Assembly: GCA_963704505.1 (NCBI GenBank)
Contig: OY969912.1
Location: forward strand, 2,728,001-2,792,000
From: VRUE01 sp963704505
Lineage (GTDB): Bacteria; Actinomycetota; Thermoleophilia; Solirubrobacterales; 70-9
Reading direction: 5' to 3'
DNA length: 64,000 bases
Below are positions 1 through 8,400 of the stretch, in pieces (the first letter of the stretch is position 1; every line of letters begins with the position of its first letter). The notes beneath the pieces were generated by a model. The model was not told where the DNA came from. It was given only the letters and a program-made list of their open reading frames with translations, and ran no database searches. Made by a program: the position numbers and the translations under genes.

Positions 1-161
1 GCGGCCCGCGCCGTACGCGCCTTCACCAACGCGATCTCCGAATAGGTGTCGCCCTCCTCCGGGAGCAGCCGGACCCCCTCGGGGAGCGGATCCAACGCGA
101 CCCCCGGCAGCAGCTCGCGCAGCTCGCGAAGCTTGTGCCTGTTGCCGGTGGCGAAGATCAA
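1..161 (-). CDS. rdgB: RdgB/HAM1 family XTP/dITP pyrophosphatase, N-terminal part (cut by window edge)
   Basis: Only the first 53 codons are in the window. The translation opens with IFATGNRHKLRELRELLPG, the nucleotide-binding start of the HAM1/RdgB family, and continues with GDTYSEIALVKARTA, also typical. Family members hydrolyse non-canonical purine nucleoside triphosphates (XTP, dITP) to monophosphates in the cytoplasm. The start is read as TTG at 161, which overlaps the TGA stop of rph in the string TTGA and has an AGGAG four bases upstream. The rph-rdgB order is common in bacteria and suggests translational coupling. The rest lies outside the window. Confidence 0.85.
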   Translation of the reverse strand, partial: MIFATGNRHKLRELRELLPGVALDPLPEGVRLLPEEGDTYSEIALVKARTARA

Positions 162-883
162 GCTCCTGCTACCTGCTCCTGAACCTGGCGCAGACGATCG
201 ATTCCGTTCTCGGCGAGGCCGAGCAGCTCGTCGAGCGAGGCGCGAGAGAGAGGCGTCCGCTCCGCGGTCGCCTGCACCTCGACCAGGCCCCCGTCGCCGG
301 TCATCACGACGTTGGCATCGACCTCGGCGGTCGAGTCCTCGGAGTAATCGAGGTCGCAGAGGGCACGCTTGTCGACCATGCCGACGCTGATCGCCGCGAC
401 CGAGCCGTTGAGCGGCATCGACTCGATCGTCTTGCCGTCGACCAGCTTCTGCAGGGCCAGCCGCAGGGCCACGTAGCCACCCGTGATCGCCGCGCAACGG
501 GTGCCGCCGTCGGCCTGGAGGACATCGCAATCGACGTAGACGCTGCGCTCTCCGAGCGCCTGGAAGTCGACGACGACGCGCAGGGAGCGGCCGATCAGCC
601 GCTGGATCTCCACCCCCCGCCCGTCCTGGCGCCCCTTCGAGATGTCTCTGGCCTTGCGTTCACCGGTCGAGGCGGGAAGCATCGAATACTCGGCGGTGAC
701 CCATCCGCGACCCCGGCCCTGCATCCAGCGCGGCACCGAGTCGTTGACCGAGGCGGTGCAGATCACCCTCGTGCGACCGATCGAGATCAGCGCCGACCCG
801 TCGGCGGTGGCGACGAATTCGGGGTCGATCGTGACCGGTCGGATGTCGGCCGGGGCGCGGTCGTAGCTACGGGATTCAGGCAC
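158..883 (-). CDS. rph: Ribonuclease PH
   Basis: A 241-residue protein of the usual RNase PH length. It trims the 3' ends of tRNA precursors phosphorolytically and assembles as a hexameric ring. Diagnostic blocks are WVTAEYSMLP (61-70), RDISKGRQDGRG (79-90, with the phosphate-binding arginine) and DCDVLQADGGTR (118-129). The start is GTG at 883, 15 nt after the pilin gene's TGA, with a weak GAGAGA upstream. The 3' end overlaps rdgB by 4 nt, so rph and rdgB are very probably one transcript. Confidence 0.95.
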   Translation of the reverse strand: MPESRSYDRAPADIRPVTIDPEFVATADGSALISIGRTRVICTASVNDSVPRWMQGRGRGWVTAEYSMLPASTGERKARDISKGRQDGRGVEIQRLIGRSLRVVVDFQALGERSVYVDCDVLQADGGTRCAAITGGYVALRLALQKLVDGKTIESMPLNGSVAAISVGMVDKRALCDLDYSEDSTAEVDANVVMTGDGGLVEVQATAERTPLSRASLDELLGLAENGIDRLRQVQEQVAGA

Positions 884-898
884 GCGGGGAGTCTCTCA

Positions 899-1147
899 TC
901 ATTTGAACGCGACCTTGTCGACCGCCTCGGAGATCTTGTTGACGATCAGGCTCGCCAGCTCCGTCCCCTGCTGGCCGTTGAACCCTTTCATCGCGGCGAC
1001 CATGCCGACCATCAGCAGCGAGACGAGCAGGATCAGGCCGACGTACTCGACCGTCCCCTGGCCCCGCTCCTCTCCGGCCAACGCCCGGAGCGTCCTCACC
1101 CGCCCCTCGACCGCGGCCCGCAGGTAACCCAGCACCAGTTGAAGCAT
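899..1147 (-). CDS. Flp/TadE-type small pilin-like protein
   Basis: An 82-residue protein with a basic N-terminal leader, then GQGTVEY (29-35) and one hydrophobic helix (about 36-52). This matches the class III prepilin signal: cleavage is expected after G29, placing glutamate at +5 followed by tyrosine. Such pilins form thin Flp fibres or pseudopilins on the cell surface. The start is ATG 1147, preceded by a strong GAGGAGG. An in-frame extension to 1222 lacks a ribosome site. No other tad genes are in the window, so this is an orphan pilin in front of rph. The family is clear; the partners are unknown. Confidence 0.75.
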   Translation of the reverse strand: MLQLVLGYLRAAVEGRVRTLRALAGEERGQGTVEYVGLILLVSLLMVGMVAAMKGFNGQQGTELASLIVNKISEAVDKVAFK

Positions 1148-1171
1148 CGAAAACCTCCTCGTCGTTTGGAT

Positions 1172-1205
1172 GGGCCGATGCTCGGCGGCCGGCGCGCATC
1201 GGTCC
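1172..1205. other. Inverted repeat in the pilin/glycosyltransferase intergenic region
   Basis: GGGCCGATGC (1172-1181) pairs with GCATCGGTCC (1196-1205), giving a 10-bp stem with one G-T type mismatch and a 14-nt loop. It lies upstream of the pilin ribosome site, so it could be a 5'-UTR hairpin of the pilin mRNA or a regulator site. Function unknown. Confidence 0.35.
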
Positions 1206-1256
1206 ACACGCCCGTGCGCCAATTGCGCGACGCCTGTGTGCCCAAGCGCCCGCGGA

Positions 1257-1262
1257 TACCCT
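1257..1262 (+). promoter_or_regulatory. -10 element TACCCT of a probable leaderless promoter (glycosyltransferase)
   Basis: TACCCT ends 6 nt before GTG 1269, and there is no Shine-Dalgarno sequence. This spacing recurs across the window and is the main reason for choosing GTG 1269 over upstream in-frame starts. Confidence 0.55.
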
Positions 1263-1268
1263 CAGCCG

Positions 1269-2213
1269 GTGCGCGTCCTCGTCGTCACCAACTTCGAGCC
1301 CGACGACGCCGCGCCGCAACGCGGTCAGTGGATAAAGGACCAGGTCGCCGAGATCCGCGACCGCGGGATCGAGGTCGAGGTCTTCAGCTTCCCCCCGGGC
1401 TCACGCGAGTACGTCCCGGCGACCCGGCGTCTTCGTCGCCTGCTGCGCACGAGCCCGGCGTTCGACCTGGTCCACGCCCACTACGGCCTGCCCGGCTGGT
1501 GCGCCCTGCTGGCCGGTGCCCGGCCGCTGATCGTCAGCTTCCACGGGACCGACGTCCGCCATTCGGTGGTCGGCGCGATGTCGAGGCGCCTCGCCTGGCG
1601 TACCGACCTGACCGCGGTGGTCTCCAGGTCCCTCTTCGGTCCCGAGGCCGACCGGCCGGGCCTGCCGCCGGTCCCCGGAGCGGCGGTCCTCCCCTGCGGC
1701 CCGGACCTGTCGCGCTTCGGGCGCACCCCGCGGCGTGAGGCACGCGAAACCCTCGGCCTCGACCCGGAGGGCCGCTATCTCCTCTTCCCCGCAAACCCCT
1801 CGCGGCCGGAGAAGCGCGCCGACCGGGCCGAGGCGCTTGCCGCCGCCGGCGAGGCCGAGCTGCTCAGCGGCGGCGCGATCGACCCGGCCCGGATGCGGCT
1901 CTGGTTCAACGCCGCCGACGCGGTCCTGGTGACCTCCGACTACGAGGGGTTCGGCCTGGTCTGCGTCGAGGCCCTGGCCTGCGATGTCCCGGTCCTCTCG
2001 ACTCCGGTCGGCATCGCCCCCTTTGCCTTGAAAGGGATCGACGGGGCCCTCTGCGCGCCCTTCGAGATCGATTCCTGGACCGCCGTGGCCCGCCGCCATC
2101 TCGATGCCCGGGATCCGCGAGTCGAGGGCGCCGAGCGGGCTGCGGTCCTCTCCTCGGGGCCGATGGCGGAGCGGACCATCGAGGCCTACCGCGCCGTCCT
2201 CGCCGCCCCGTAA
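1269..2213 (+). CDS. GT-B glycosyltransferase (group 1 / family 4 type)
   Basis: A 314-residue protein. The N-terminal Rossmann part reads MRVLVVTNFEPDD and contains QRGQWIKDQ and VHAHYGLPG; the C-terminal part has LLFPANPSRPEKR and DAVLVTSDYEGFGLVCVEALACDVPV. The latter is the nucleotide-sugar binding EX7E-type region of family 4 transferases. It probably moves a sugar from an NDP-sugar to a cell-envelope or small-molecule acceptor; substrate unknown. It is shorter than the usual 370-400 residues: the segment between RPEKR and the donor site is compact. GTG 1269 was chosen because the Rossmann strand begins there and a TACCCT -10 sits 6 nt upstream. Confidence 0.8.
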   Translation: MRVLVVTNFEPDDAAPQRGQWIKDQVAEIRDRGIEVEVFSFPPGSREYVPATRRLRRLLRTSPAFDLVHAHYGLPGWCALLAGARPLIVSFHGTDVRHSVVGAMSRRLAWRTDLTAVVSRSLFGPEADRPGLPPVPGAAVLPCGPDLSRFGRTPRREARETLGLDPEGRYLLFPANPSRPEKRADRAEALAAAGEAELLSGGAIDPARMRLWFNAADAVLVTSDYEGFGLVCVEALACDVPVLSTPVGIAPFALKGIDGALCAPFEIDSWTAVARRHLDARDPRVEGAERAAVLSSGPMAERTIEAYRAVLAAP

Positions 2214-2219
2214 TAGATT
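2214..2219 (+). promoter_or_regulatory. -10 element TAGATT of a probable leaderless promoter (coiled-coil gene)
   Basis: TAGATT begins directly after the TAA stop of the glycosyltransferase gene and ends 8 nt before ATG 2228; no ribosome site is visible. Confidence 0.5.
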
Positions 2220-2227
2220 TGACTGCA

Positions 2228-2656
2228 ATGAGCGGAGATTCGGGGTCGGAGGCTTTCAGCGCGAGGATCGAGGAGGCGCAGCATCGGCTGCGCCAGGCGG
2301 CCGAATCGGCCGACACTGCCGAGAAGCGCGCGACGGCCGAGATCCGTGCACTCGAAGCGGACCTGGAAGTCGCCAAGCTGCGCGCCGCCGAGGCGGCCGA
2401 GGAGACAACCGAGGCGCACGAGCGCGAACTGCGCGAAGAGCGCGACGCCAAAGAGCGGGCGATCGCCGCCGCCGAGGAGCGCCTCAACGAGATCGAGGCG
2501 CACGCCGAGGAGGCGGAGGCGCGGGTCGAGGCCGCGGAGCGACGCGCCGCCGAGGCGGAGGCAAAGGTCTCCGACGAGGAGGCCCGCGCACGTGAGGCGG
2601 CGGCTGCCTGGCTGCGGGACCAGGTCAAGGCGATCCGCCGAGAGGCCGGGAAATAA
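2228..2656 (+). CDS. Coiled-coil protein of unknown function
   Basis: A 142-residue protein made almost entirely of Ala, Glu and Arg in heptad-like order (for example EEAEARVEAAERRAAEAEAK), predicting one long coiled coil. There is no signal peptide or membrane segment. I do not recognise a family; such proteins are often scaffolds or are misnamed as tropomyosin- or IF2-like. ATG 2228 was chosen over TTG 2219 because of the TAGATT element at leaderless spacing. Its TAA stop overlaps the probable start of nadB, so the two are likely co-transcribed. Confidence 0.65.
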   Translation: MSGDSGSEAFSARIEEAQHRLRQAAESADTAEKRATAEIRALEADLEVAKLRAAEAAEETTEAHERELREERDAKERAIAAAEERLNEIEAHAEEAEARVEAAERRAAEAEAKVSDEEARAREAAAAWLRDQVKAIRREAGK

Positions 2657-4098
2657 CCGCAGCCTCGGAGTTCGATGTCGTCGTCGTCGGTGGCGGCGCG
2701 GCGGGGCTTTGGACCGCGTTGCGCGCGGCGGAGGAAGGGGGGCGGGTCGGCCTCGTCTCGCGCACGCCGCTCTCGCAGAGCGCCAGTTACTGGGCCCAGG
2801 GGGGTTTGGCCGCGGCTCTCGAGCCCGACGACACGCCGGCTCGCCACGCGGCCGACACGATCGCCGCCGGCCGCGGCCTGTGCCGGACCTCGGCGGTCGA
2901 GGTCCTGGTCGAGGAGGCGCCGGCCGCGGTCCGCGACCTCCAGAACCGCGGCGTCGAATTCGACCTCGACCAGGAGGGTCGACTCGCCCTCGGTCTCGAG
3001 GGTGGCCACGCGAGCCGCCGCATCGTCCACTCCGGCGGAAGCCAGACCGGCCACGAGATCACATCGAAGCTGGCGGCGATGGTCGCGGCCGAGCCCGGCA
3101 TCGACGTCATGGAGCGGACCTCGGCGCTCTCGCTCTGGAGCGACTCGGATCGCTGCCATGGGGTGATCGCCGACTCCGGCCCGATCGCTGCGGCGGCAAC
3201 CGTGCTGGCCACCGGTGGCGCCGCCGCCCTCTGGCGACGAACGACGAACCCGCGCGGCGCGATCGGCGCCGGACCGGTGTTCGCCTCGGCCGCAGGTGCG
3301 AGACTCGCCGACCTGGAGTTCTGCCAGTTCCACCCGACGGCCCTGGCCCTTCCCGGCACCCCCCACGACGGTGTGCTGATCACCGAGGCGGTGCGGGGCG
3401 AGGGGGCGACCCTGCTCGATTCTCGCGGCGAGCGCTTCACCGATGAGCTCGCGCCGCGCGACGCGGTGACCGCCGCGATCCTCGACCTGCTGGAGGCCGA
3501 GGGGACAACCGCGGTCAGGCTCGACCTGCGGGGGCTCGACCCGGCGCGCTTCCCGAACGTCTTCACCTCGCTGGCCGACGCGGGCCTCGATCCACGCTCG
3601 GAGCCGGTCCCGGTCTCACCCGCAGCCCACTACACGATGGGCGGCGTCGCCGTCGACCTCGAGGGGCGCTCCTCCCTGCCCGGCCTGTTCGCGGTCGGCG
3701 AGTGCTCGTGCACCGGCCTCCACGGCGCCAACCGGCTCGCCTCCAACTCCCTGAGCGAGTGCTTCGTCTTCGGCGGCCGAGCCGCCGCAGCGGCGCTGCT
3801 CGAGGAGCCGGTGGCGAGCCGTCCCCCGCAGCCGGATTGGCGCTTCGAGCCTCCGGTCGAGACGACGCGCGAGGCGGTCTGGCGGCTCGCCGGCCCACTC
3901 CGCGAGGCCGCCCGGCTCGAAGGCCTGAGCGACGACCCCTACCCGCTCGCCGCCGCGGTCGCCGTCTGCGCGCTGGAGCGGCGCGAGTCACGAGGAGGGC
4001 ATCTGCGCACCGACTTCCCCGACACCGACGCCGAGCTCGACGGCATCCATTTCCTCCTCGGCCCCGACGGCGTGGTCGAGCGGGAGACCTGGCGCTAG
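2653..4098 (+). CDS. nadB: L-aspartate oxidase, probable AUA start
   Basis: NadB oxidises L-aspartate to iminoaspartate with FAD, the first step of de novo NAD synthesis. Family hallmarks are SASYWAQGGLAA, HASRRIVHSGG, EFCQFHPTAL, ERFTDELAPRDAV and GECSCTGLHGANRLASNSLSE. The first canonical start in frame is TTG 2719, but that removes the FAD-binding strand DVVVVGGGAAGLWTAL, which is encoded in frame from 2674. In-frame codons run back to a TGA at 2593 without any ATG, GTG or TTG. The best candidate is ATA 2653: it overlaps the previous gene's TAA (ATAA) and has GAGAGG 8 nt upstream. CTG 2608 is a poorer option. From ATA the protein has 481 residues, close to family length. nadA and nadC are not in the window. 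Confidence 0.88.
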   Translation: MTAASEFDVVVVGGGAAGLWTALRAAEEGGRVGLVSRTPLSQSASYWAQGGLAAALEPDDTPARHAADTIAAGRGLCRTSAVEVLVEEAPAAVRDLQNRGVEFDLDQEGRLALGLEGGHASRRIVHSGGSQTGHEITSKLAAMVAAEPGIDVMERTSALSLWSDSDRCHGVIADSGPIAAAATVLATGGAAALWRRTTNPRGAIGAGPVFASAAGARLADLEFCQFHPTALALPGTPHDGVLITEAVRGEGATLLDSRGERFTDELAPRDAVTAAILDLLEAEGTTAVRLDLRGLDPARFPNVFTSLADAGLDPRSEPVPVSPAAHYTMGGVAVDLEGRSSLPGLFAVGECSCTGLHGANRLASNSLSECFVFGGRAAAAALLEEPVASRPPQPDWRFEPPVETTREAVWRLAGPLREAARLEGLSDDPYPLAAAVAVCALERRESRGGHLRTDFPDTDAELDGIHFLLGPDGVVERETWR

Positions 4099-4101
4099 CT
4101 T
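4096..4101 (+). promoter_or_regulatory. -10 element TAGCTT formed partly by the nadB stop codon
   Basis: TAGCTT starts with the TAG stop of nadB and ends exactly 6 nt before ATG 4108 of hyuA; no Shine-Dalgarno sequence is present. Confidence 0.55.
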
Positions 4102-4107
4102 GACCGC

Positions 4108-6090
4108 ATGCTCCTCGGAGTAGACGTCGGCGGCACCTTCACCGACGCGGTCCTCATCGACGGCGGTCGAATCCACACGGCGAAGCTGCCGACCACGGGC
4201 GAGGACCAGTCGAGCGGGGTGATCGCCGCGGTCGAAGAGGTCCTCCGGGTCGCCGGCGCAGAGCCATCCGACGTCGAGGTCTTCGCCCACGGGATGACCG
4301 TCGGCACCAACGCGCTGCTCGAGGAACGGGGAGCGAGGACGGCGCTGATCACGACCGCCGGCTTCGCCGACCTGCTCGAGATCGCCCGCCAGGACCGGCC
4401 GGACCTTTACCGGCCCTGCGCTCCCAAGCCTGCGCCGCTGATCGGCCCCGAGCTGCGCTTCGAGGCCGCCGAGCGGATCGGCCCGCACGGCGTGCTCGAA
4501 CCGCTCCCCGATGATGAGCCGGGGCGGCTCGCGGGGCTGATCCGCGACTCCGGGGCCGAGTCGGTGGCGATCTGCCTGCTCTTCGCGTATCTGGACCCCT
4601 CGCACGAGCGGCGGATCGCGGGGTACTTGCGCGAGGAGCTGCCGGGCGTCCACGTATCCGCGTCGCACGAGGTCCTGCCCCGCTTCCGCGAGTACGAGCG
4701 TTGCTCGACCACCGCGATCGACGCCTACCTCTCCCCCCTGCTCGGCCGCTACCTCGAGCGGCTCGGCGCTGAGGCGGAGGCGGCCGGCTTGCCGCGGCCG
4801 CTCGTGATGCGGTCCTCCGGCGGGGTCGTGCCGGCGGCGGAGGCCGCCCACGGCGGCGCCTGGAGCGTCCTCTCCGGGCCGGCAGGCGGCGCGGTCGGGG
4901 CGGGGCTGATCGCCGGGGCTTCGGGAGGCGGGGACGCGATCGGCTTCGACATGGGCGGAACCTCCTGCGACGTCTGCCTGATCGAGAGCGGGCGCGTGCG
5001 AAGGGCCGCGTCCCGAACGATCGACGGGCGACCGATCCAGCTGCCGATGGTCGACGTCCACACGGTCGGCGCCGGCGGTGGCTCGATCGCCTGGGCAGAC
5101 CGCGGCGGCGCTCTGCGGGTCGGCCCGCGCTCAGCGGGCGCCGAGCCGGGCCCGGCTTGTTACGGGCGCGGGGGCGAGGAGCCGACCGTGACCGACGCCA
5201 ACCTGCTGCTCGGTGTCCTCGCCGGCGGCTCGCGCCTCGCCGGAGGCGTCGAGCTCGACGCGGGAGCGGCGGAGCGCGCCGTCGGCGCGCTCGCCCGGTC
5301 TCTCGGGCTGGAGACCCTGCAGACGGCGGAGGGAATCGTCCGCATCGCCAACCAGGAGATGATTCGCGCCCTGCGGACGGTGACCGTCGAGCGCGGCGTC
5401 GACCCGCGCCGGTTCGCCCTCCTACCCTTCGGCGGGGCCGGCCCGATGCACGCGATCGCGATCGCCGAGGAGCTCGGTATCCGCCGGGTCCTCTGCCCCC
5501 GCGCCGGAGGCGTCCTCTCGGCGCTCGGGCTCTGCGCGTCGGAGCGCCGGCGAGACACCGCACGGACCGTGACGCTCAGCGGCGAGGAGCTGACCGCGGC
5601 GAGGATCTCGTCGGTGGTCGGCGAGCTGATCGCGGCGCTTCCCGAGAGTCCCGACGATGCCGAGCCGGAGGTCCTCTACGAGCTTCGCTACGCCGGCCAG
5701 GCCTTCGAGTTGCCCGTCGCCGGCCCCGTCGACGCCGACCCGGTCGACCTCGCCGAGCGCTTCGAGCAGGCCCACGAGGAGCGCTATGGCCACCGCGACC
5801 CGGATGCCGAGGTGGTCCTGGTCAGCGTCGGCCTGGCGATGGTCTCCCCCGGCCCGGCCTTGCGACCCACCGCCCCGGCGAGCGCGCCGACGGACGAGTC
5901 GAGCCGCCCGGTGCGGTTCGCCGGCGAGTGGGTCGAGACTCCGGTCCGGCGCGGCGAGCCGGCCGCCGGCGACGAAGCGGTCGGGCCGTTCGTGTTCGAG
6001 CTGCCCGAGGCGACGCTGGTCCTGCCACCGGGCTGGTCGGCCCGGGTCGACCGAGTGGGCACCGTCGTGGCCGGGAGGACCGATGACTGA
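4108..6090 (+). CDS. hyuA: Hydantoinase/5-oxoprolinase family protein, subunit A
   Basis: A 660-residue HyuA-type protein. The N-terminal domain starts LLGVDVGGTFTDAVL (phosphate-binding, actin-like ATPase fold), followed by GTNALLE; the central domain has GFDMGGTSCDVCLI. These proteins perform ATP-dependent opening of N-methylhydantoin, 5-oxoproline or related rings together with the B subunit. The exact substrate cannot be read from the sequence. ATG 4108 lies 9 nt after the nadB stop with a leaderless-type TAGCTT. It overlaps hyuB by 8 nt, so the subunits are co-translated. Confidence 0.88.
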   Translation: MLLGVDVGGTFTDAVLIDGGRIHTAKLPTTGEDQSSGVIAAVEEVLRVAGAEPSDVEVFAHGMTVGTNALLEERGARTALITTAGFADLLEIARQDRPDLYRPCAPKPAPLIGPELRFEAAERIGPHGVLEPLPDDEPGRLAGLIRDSGAESVAICLLFAYLDPSHERRIAGYLREELPGVHVSASHEVLPRFREYERCSTTAIDAYLSPLLGRYLERLGAEAEAAGLPRPLVMRSSGGVVPAAEAAHGGAWSVLSGPAGGAVGAGLIAGASGGGDAIGFDMGGTSCDVCLIESGRVRRAASRTIDGRPIQLPMVDVHTVGAGGGSIAWADRGGALRVGPRSAGAEPGPACYGRGGEEPTVTDANLLLGVLAGGSRLAGGVELDAGAAERAVGALARSLGLETLQTAEGIVRIANQEMIRALRTVTVERGVDPRRFALLPFGGAGPMHAIAIAEELGIRRVLCPRAGGVLSALGLCASERRRDTARTVTLSGEELTAARISSVVGELIAALPESPDDAEPEVLYELRYAGQAFELPVAGPVDADPVDLAERFEQAHEERYGHRDPDAEVVLVSVGLAMVSPGPALRPTAPASAPTDESSRPVRFAGEWVETPVRRGEPAAGDEAVGPFVFELPEATLVLPPGWSARVDRVGTVVAGRTDD

Positions 6091-7609
6091 GGGGGTCGAC
6101 CCGATCACGCTCCAGGTCCTGATCGGCGGGATGCGCTCGGCCTGCGACGAGATGGGAGCGGCGCTGATCCGCTCGGCGCACTCGGCCAACATCAAGGAGC
6201 GCCATGACTGCTCCACCGCGCTGTTCGACCGCCGCGGCGAGCTGGTCATGCAAGCCGAGCACATCCCGGTCCACCTCGGTTCAATGCCTGACGCCGTCGC
6301 CGCGGTCCTCGACCAGTCCCACGAGCCGGGCCGCAGCTGGATCCTCAACGACCCCTACCGCGGGGGCACCCACCTCCCCGACATCACCCTGATCACCCCC
6401 GTCTTCCTCGCCGAAGAGCTCGCCGGCTTCGCCGCCAGCCGCGCCCACCACGCCGACGTCGGCGGCCCGACCCCGGGCAGCATGCCGACCCGCTCGCGCA
6501 CGCTCGAGGAAGAGGGCGTCGTGATCCCGCCGACCGAGGCGAGCGCCGATGCGCTCGCCGGCCTGGTCGCGCAGATGCGCTTCCCCCAGCAGCGGCTGGC
6601 CGACCTGCGCGCCCAGGCAGCCGCCAACCGGGTCGGGGAGCTGCGCCTCGCCGAGCTCGCCGGGCGCCTCGGCCGGGCGCGCCTGCTCGAGGGGATGGAC
6701 GAGGTCCTCGCCTACGCCGAGCGCCGCACGAGGGCGGCCCTCGCCGAGCTGCCCGACGGGAGCTGGCAGGCCGAGGACGTGCTCGAGGACGATGCCGAGG
6801 GGCAATCCCGCGACGTCCACCTACGGGTCGAGGCGAGGATCGAGGGCGAGAGCCTGACCCTCGACTTCACCGGGACCGACGCCCAGGTGGGCGGCAACCT
6901 CAACTGTCCGCTCTCGGTGACGAAATCGGCGGCCTACTTCGCGGTCCGCGTGCTCACCGACCCCGAGGCGCCCCCCTCGGCGGGGGCCTACCGGCCGATC
7001 GAGGTCCTCGCCCCCGAGGGGTGCCTGCTCAACGCGACGGCCCCCGCGGCGGTCGTCGCCGGCAACACCGAGACCTCGAGCCGCGTCGCCGACCTCGTCC
7101 TCTCGGCGCTCGCCGGCGCCCGGCCTGTCCAGGCGCAAGGCCAGGGAACGATGAACAACCTGACCCTGGCGAACGACGAGTTCACCTACTACGAGACGAT
7201 CGGCGGCGGCCAGGGCGCCTGTCCCGACGGCGACGGGCCCAGCGCCATCCACGTGGCGATGTCGAACACCCTGAATACCCCGGTCGAGGCGCTCGAGTCC
7301 GAGTTCCCGGTCCGGGTGCGCGAGCTGGCGATCCGCCGCGGCAGCGGCGGCGAGGGGAGCCTGCACAGCGGCGGCGACGGGCTGGTGCGCGAGCTCGAGG
7401 CGCTGGCGCCGATGTCTTTCAGCCTTCTCGCCGAGCGCCGGCGACACCCGCCGCGGGGCCGCGACGGCGGCGAGGACGGCGCCGCGGGCGCCGACTACGT
7501 AAACGGCGAGCGGATCGCCGGAAAGGCCGAGGGACAGCTGCGAAGGGGGGACCGACTGCGGATAGAAACCCCCGGCGGGGGCGGGAACGGAGGCCTATCC
7601 AATACTTAA
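6083..7609 (+). CDS. hyuB: Hydantoinase/5-oxoprolinase family protein, subunit B
   Basis: A 508-residue HyuB-type protein beginning MTEGVDPITLQVLIGGMRSACDEMG. Typical blocks are SANIKERHDCSTALFD, HIPVHLGSMPDAV, NDPYRGGTHLPDITLITPVF and the glycine-rich end PGGGGNGG. It is the partner of subunit A in an ATP-driven ring-opening hydrolase in the cytoplasm. ATG 6083 is preceded by GGGAGG and overlaps the end of subunit A. The substrate (hydantoin, 5-oxoproline, acetophenone and so on) is undetermined. Confidence 0.88.
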   Translation: MTEGVDPITLQVLIGGMRSACDEMGAALIRSAHSANIKERHDCSTALFDRRGELVMQAEHIPVHLGSMPDAVAAVLDQSHEPGRSWILNDPYRGGTHLPDITLITPVFLAEELAGFAASRAHHADVGGPTPGSMPTRSRTLEEEGVVIPPTEASADALAGLVAQMRFPQQRLADLRAQAAANRVGELRLAELAGRLGRARLLEGMDEVLAYAERRTRAALAELPDGSWQAEDVLEDDAEGQSRDVHLRVEARIEGESLTLDFTGTDAQVGGNLNCPLSVTKSAAYFAVRVLTDPEAPPSAGAYRPIEVLAPEGCLLNATAPAAVVAGNTETSSRVADLVLSALAGARPVQAQGQGTMNNLTLANDEFTYYETIGGGQGACPDGDGPSAIHVAMSNTLNTPVEALESEFPVRVRELAIRRGSGGEGSLHSGGDGLVRELEALAPMSFSLLAERRRHPPRGRDGGEDGAAGADYVNGERIAGKAEGQLRRGDRLRIETPGGGGNGGLSNT

Positions 7610-7621
7610 AGCAGAGTTTAT

Positions 7622-7650
7622 TTGGCTATTTGGAGTCGCTCGTCTAGAAT
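7622..7650 (+). promoter_or_regulatory. Sigma-70-like promoter upstream of the DUF1802 gene
   Basis: TTGGCT (7622-7627) and TAGAAT (7645-7650) are separated by 17 nt in an unusually AT-rich stretch between hyuB and the next gene. The predicted start near 7657 leaves a leader of about 85 nt before ATG 7742. No known riboswitch was recognised in that leader. Confidence 0.5.
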
Positions 7651-7741
7651 GCCCGATCCGAGCGGGAGATTCCCCTCGCGACGCAAGACGAGGCTGTTGT
7701 CCTCCCAGTCGTTTCAAAGCAAGACCTAGACAGGTAGATAA

Positions 7742-8371
7742 ATGCCGATCGCATTCAAGGAATGGGCAGTAACAGTGCGCGCTCTCGCCGAGGGTGAGCA
7801 GCTGCTCACCCTGCGAAAGGGCGGCATTCGCGAGGACAATAAGCACTTCGAGGTCGAGCACGAGCGCTTCTTCCTCTATCCGACCTTCGATCACCAGCAG
7901 AACAACCTCGTCCGCGAGTCCCATCACCCGGAGTTGCGGCGCGCACTCGAGGAGGGCGTCTGGCCCGACGAGGAGCCGCCGCCGAGGGCGTTGCTCCAGG
8001 ACGGCGGCATCACCCAGCCCGACCGCGTACGCCTTCGTGCCTGGGCCGAAGTCACCGACCACATCACGGTCACCGACCCACGCGCGGTCGACGCTCTCTC
8101 CCCCTTCTACATCTGGACCCCCGACTACGCCGAGAAGCGCCTCAGCTGGAAGCGACGGCACCCGCTGCACATCCTGCTGCTGCGGGTCCACCGCATTCCG
8201 CGCCCGGTCACGGTCAAAGTCCGCGACGAGTACCACGGCTGCCGCTCCTGGGTCGAGATCGACCGGGAACTGCCCTTCGAGGGCACTCCGGTGATGGCAG
8301 ACGAGGAGTTCGACCGGGCCCGCGCCGAGATTCGCGGCGTCTGCGCCCCGGCCGAGCCCGCCCTGGTCTGA
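7742..8371 (+). CDS. DUF1802 family protein
   Basis: A 209-residue protein resembling DUF1802: it opens with AFKEWAVTVRALAEGEQLLTLRKGGI and continues with FEVEHERFFLYPTFDHQ, the conserved core. No biochemical role is established for the family. It has no signal peptide or membrane helix, so it should be cytoplasmic. ATG 7742 follows AGGTAG and lies downstream of a recognisable promoter, so it is probably monocistronic. Confidence 0.7.
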   Translation: MPIAFKEWAVTVRALAEGEQLLTLRKGGIREDNKHFEVEHERFFLYPTFDHQQNNLVRESHHPELRRALEEGVWPDEEPPPRALLQDGGITQPDRVRLRAWAEVTDHITVTDPRAVDALSPFYIWTPDYAEKRLSWKRRHPLHILLLRVHRIPRPVTVKVRDEYHGCRSWVEIDRELPFEGTPVMADEEFDRARAEIRGVCAPAEPALV

Positions 8372-8388
8372 CCTTCAGACCCGCCGAG

Positions 8389-8394
8389 TAGGCT
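8389..8394 (+). promoter_or_regulatory. -10 element TAGGCT of a probable leaderless promoter
   Basis: TAGGCT ends exactly 6 nt before ATG 8401, with no ribosome site. Confidence 0.55.
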
Positions 8395-8400
8395 CGATCC

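Noticed and set aside
1906..3366. A 486-codon open frame on the minus strand opposite the coiled-coil and nadB genes
   Set aside because: It is antisense to clearly homologous genes, low in complexity (Arg/Ser/Gly-rich), and has no ribosome site; a GC-rich shadow frame.
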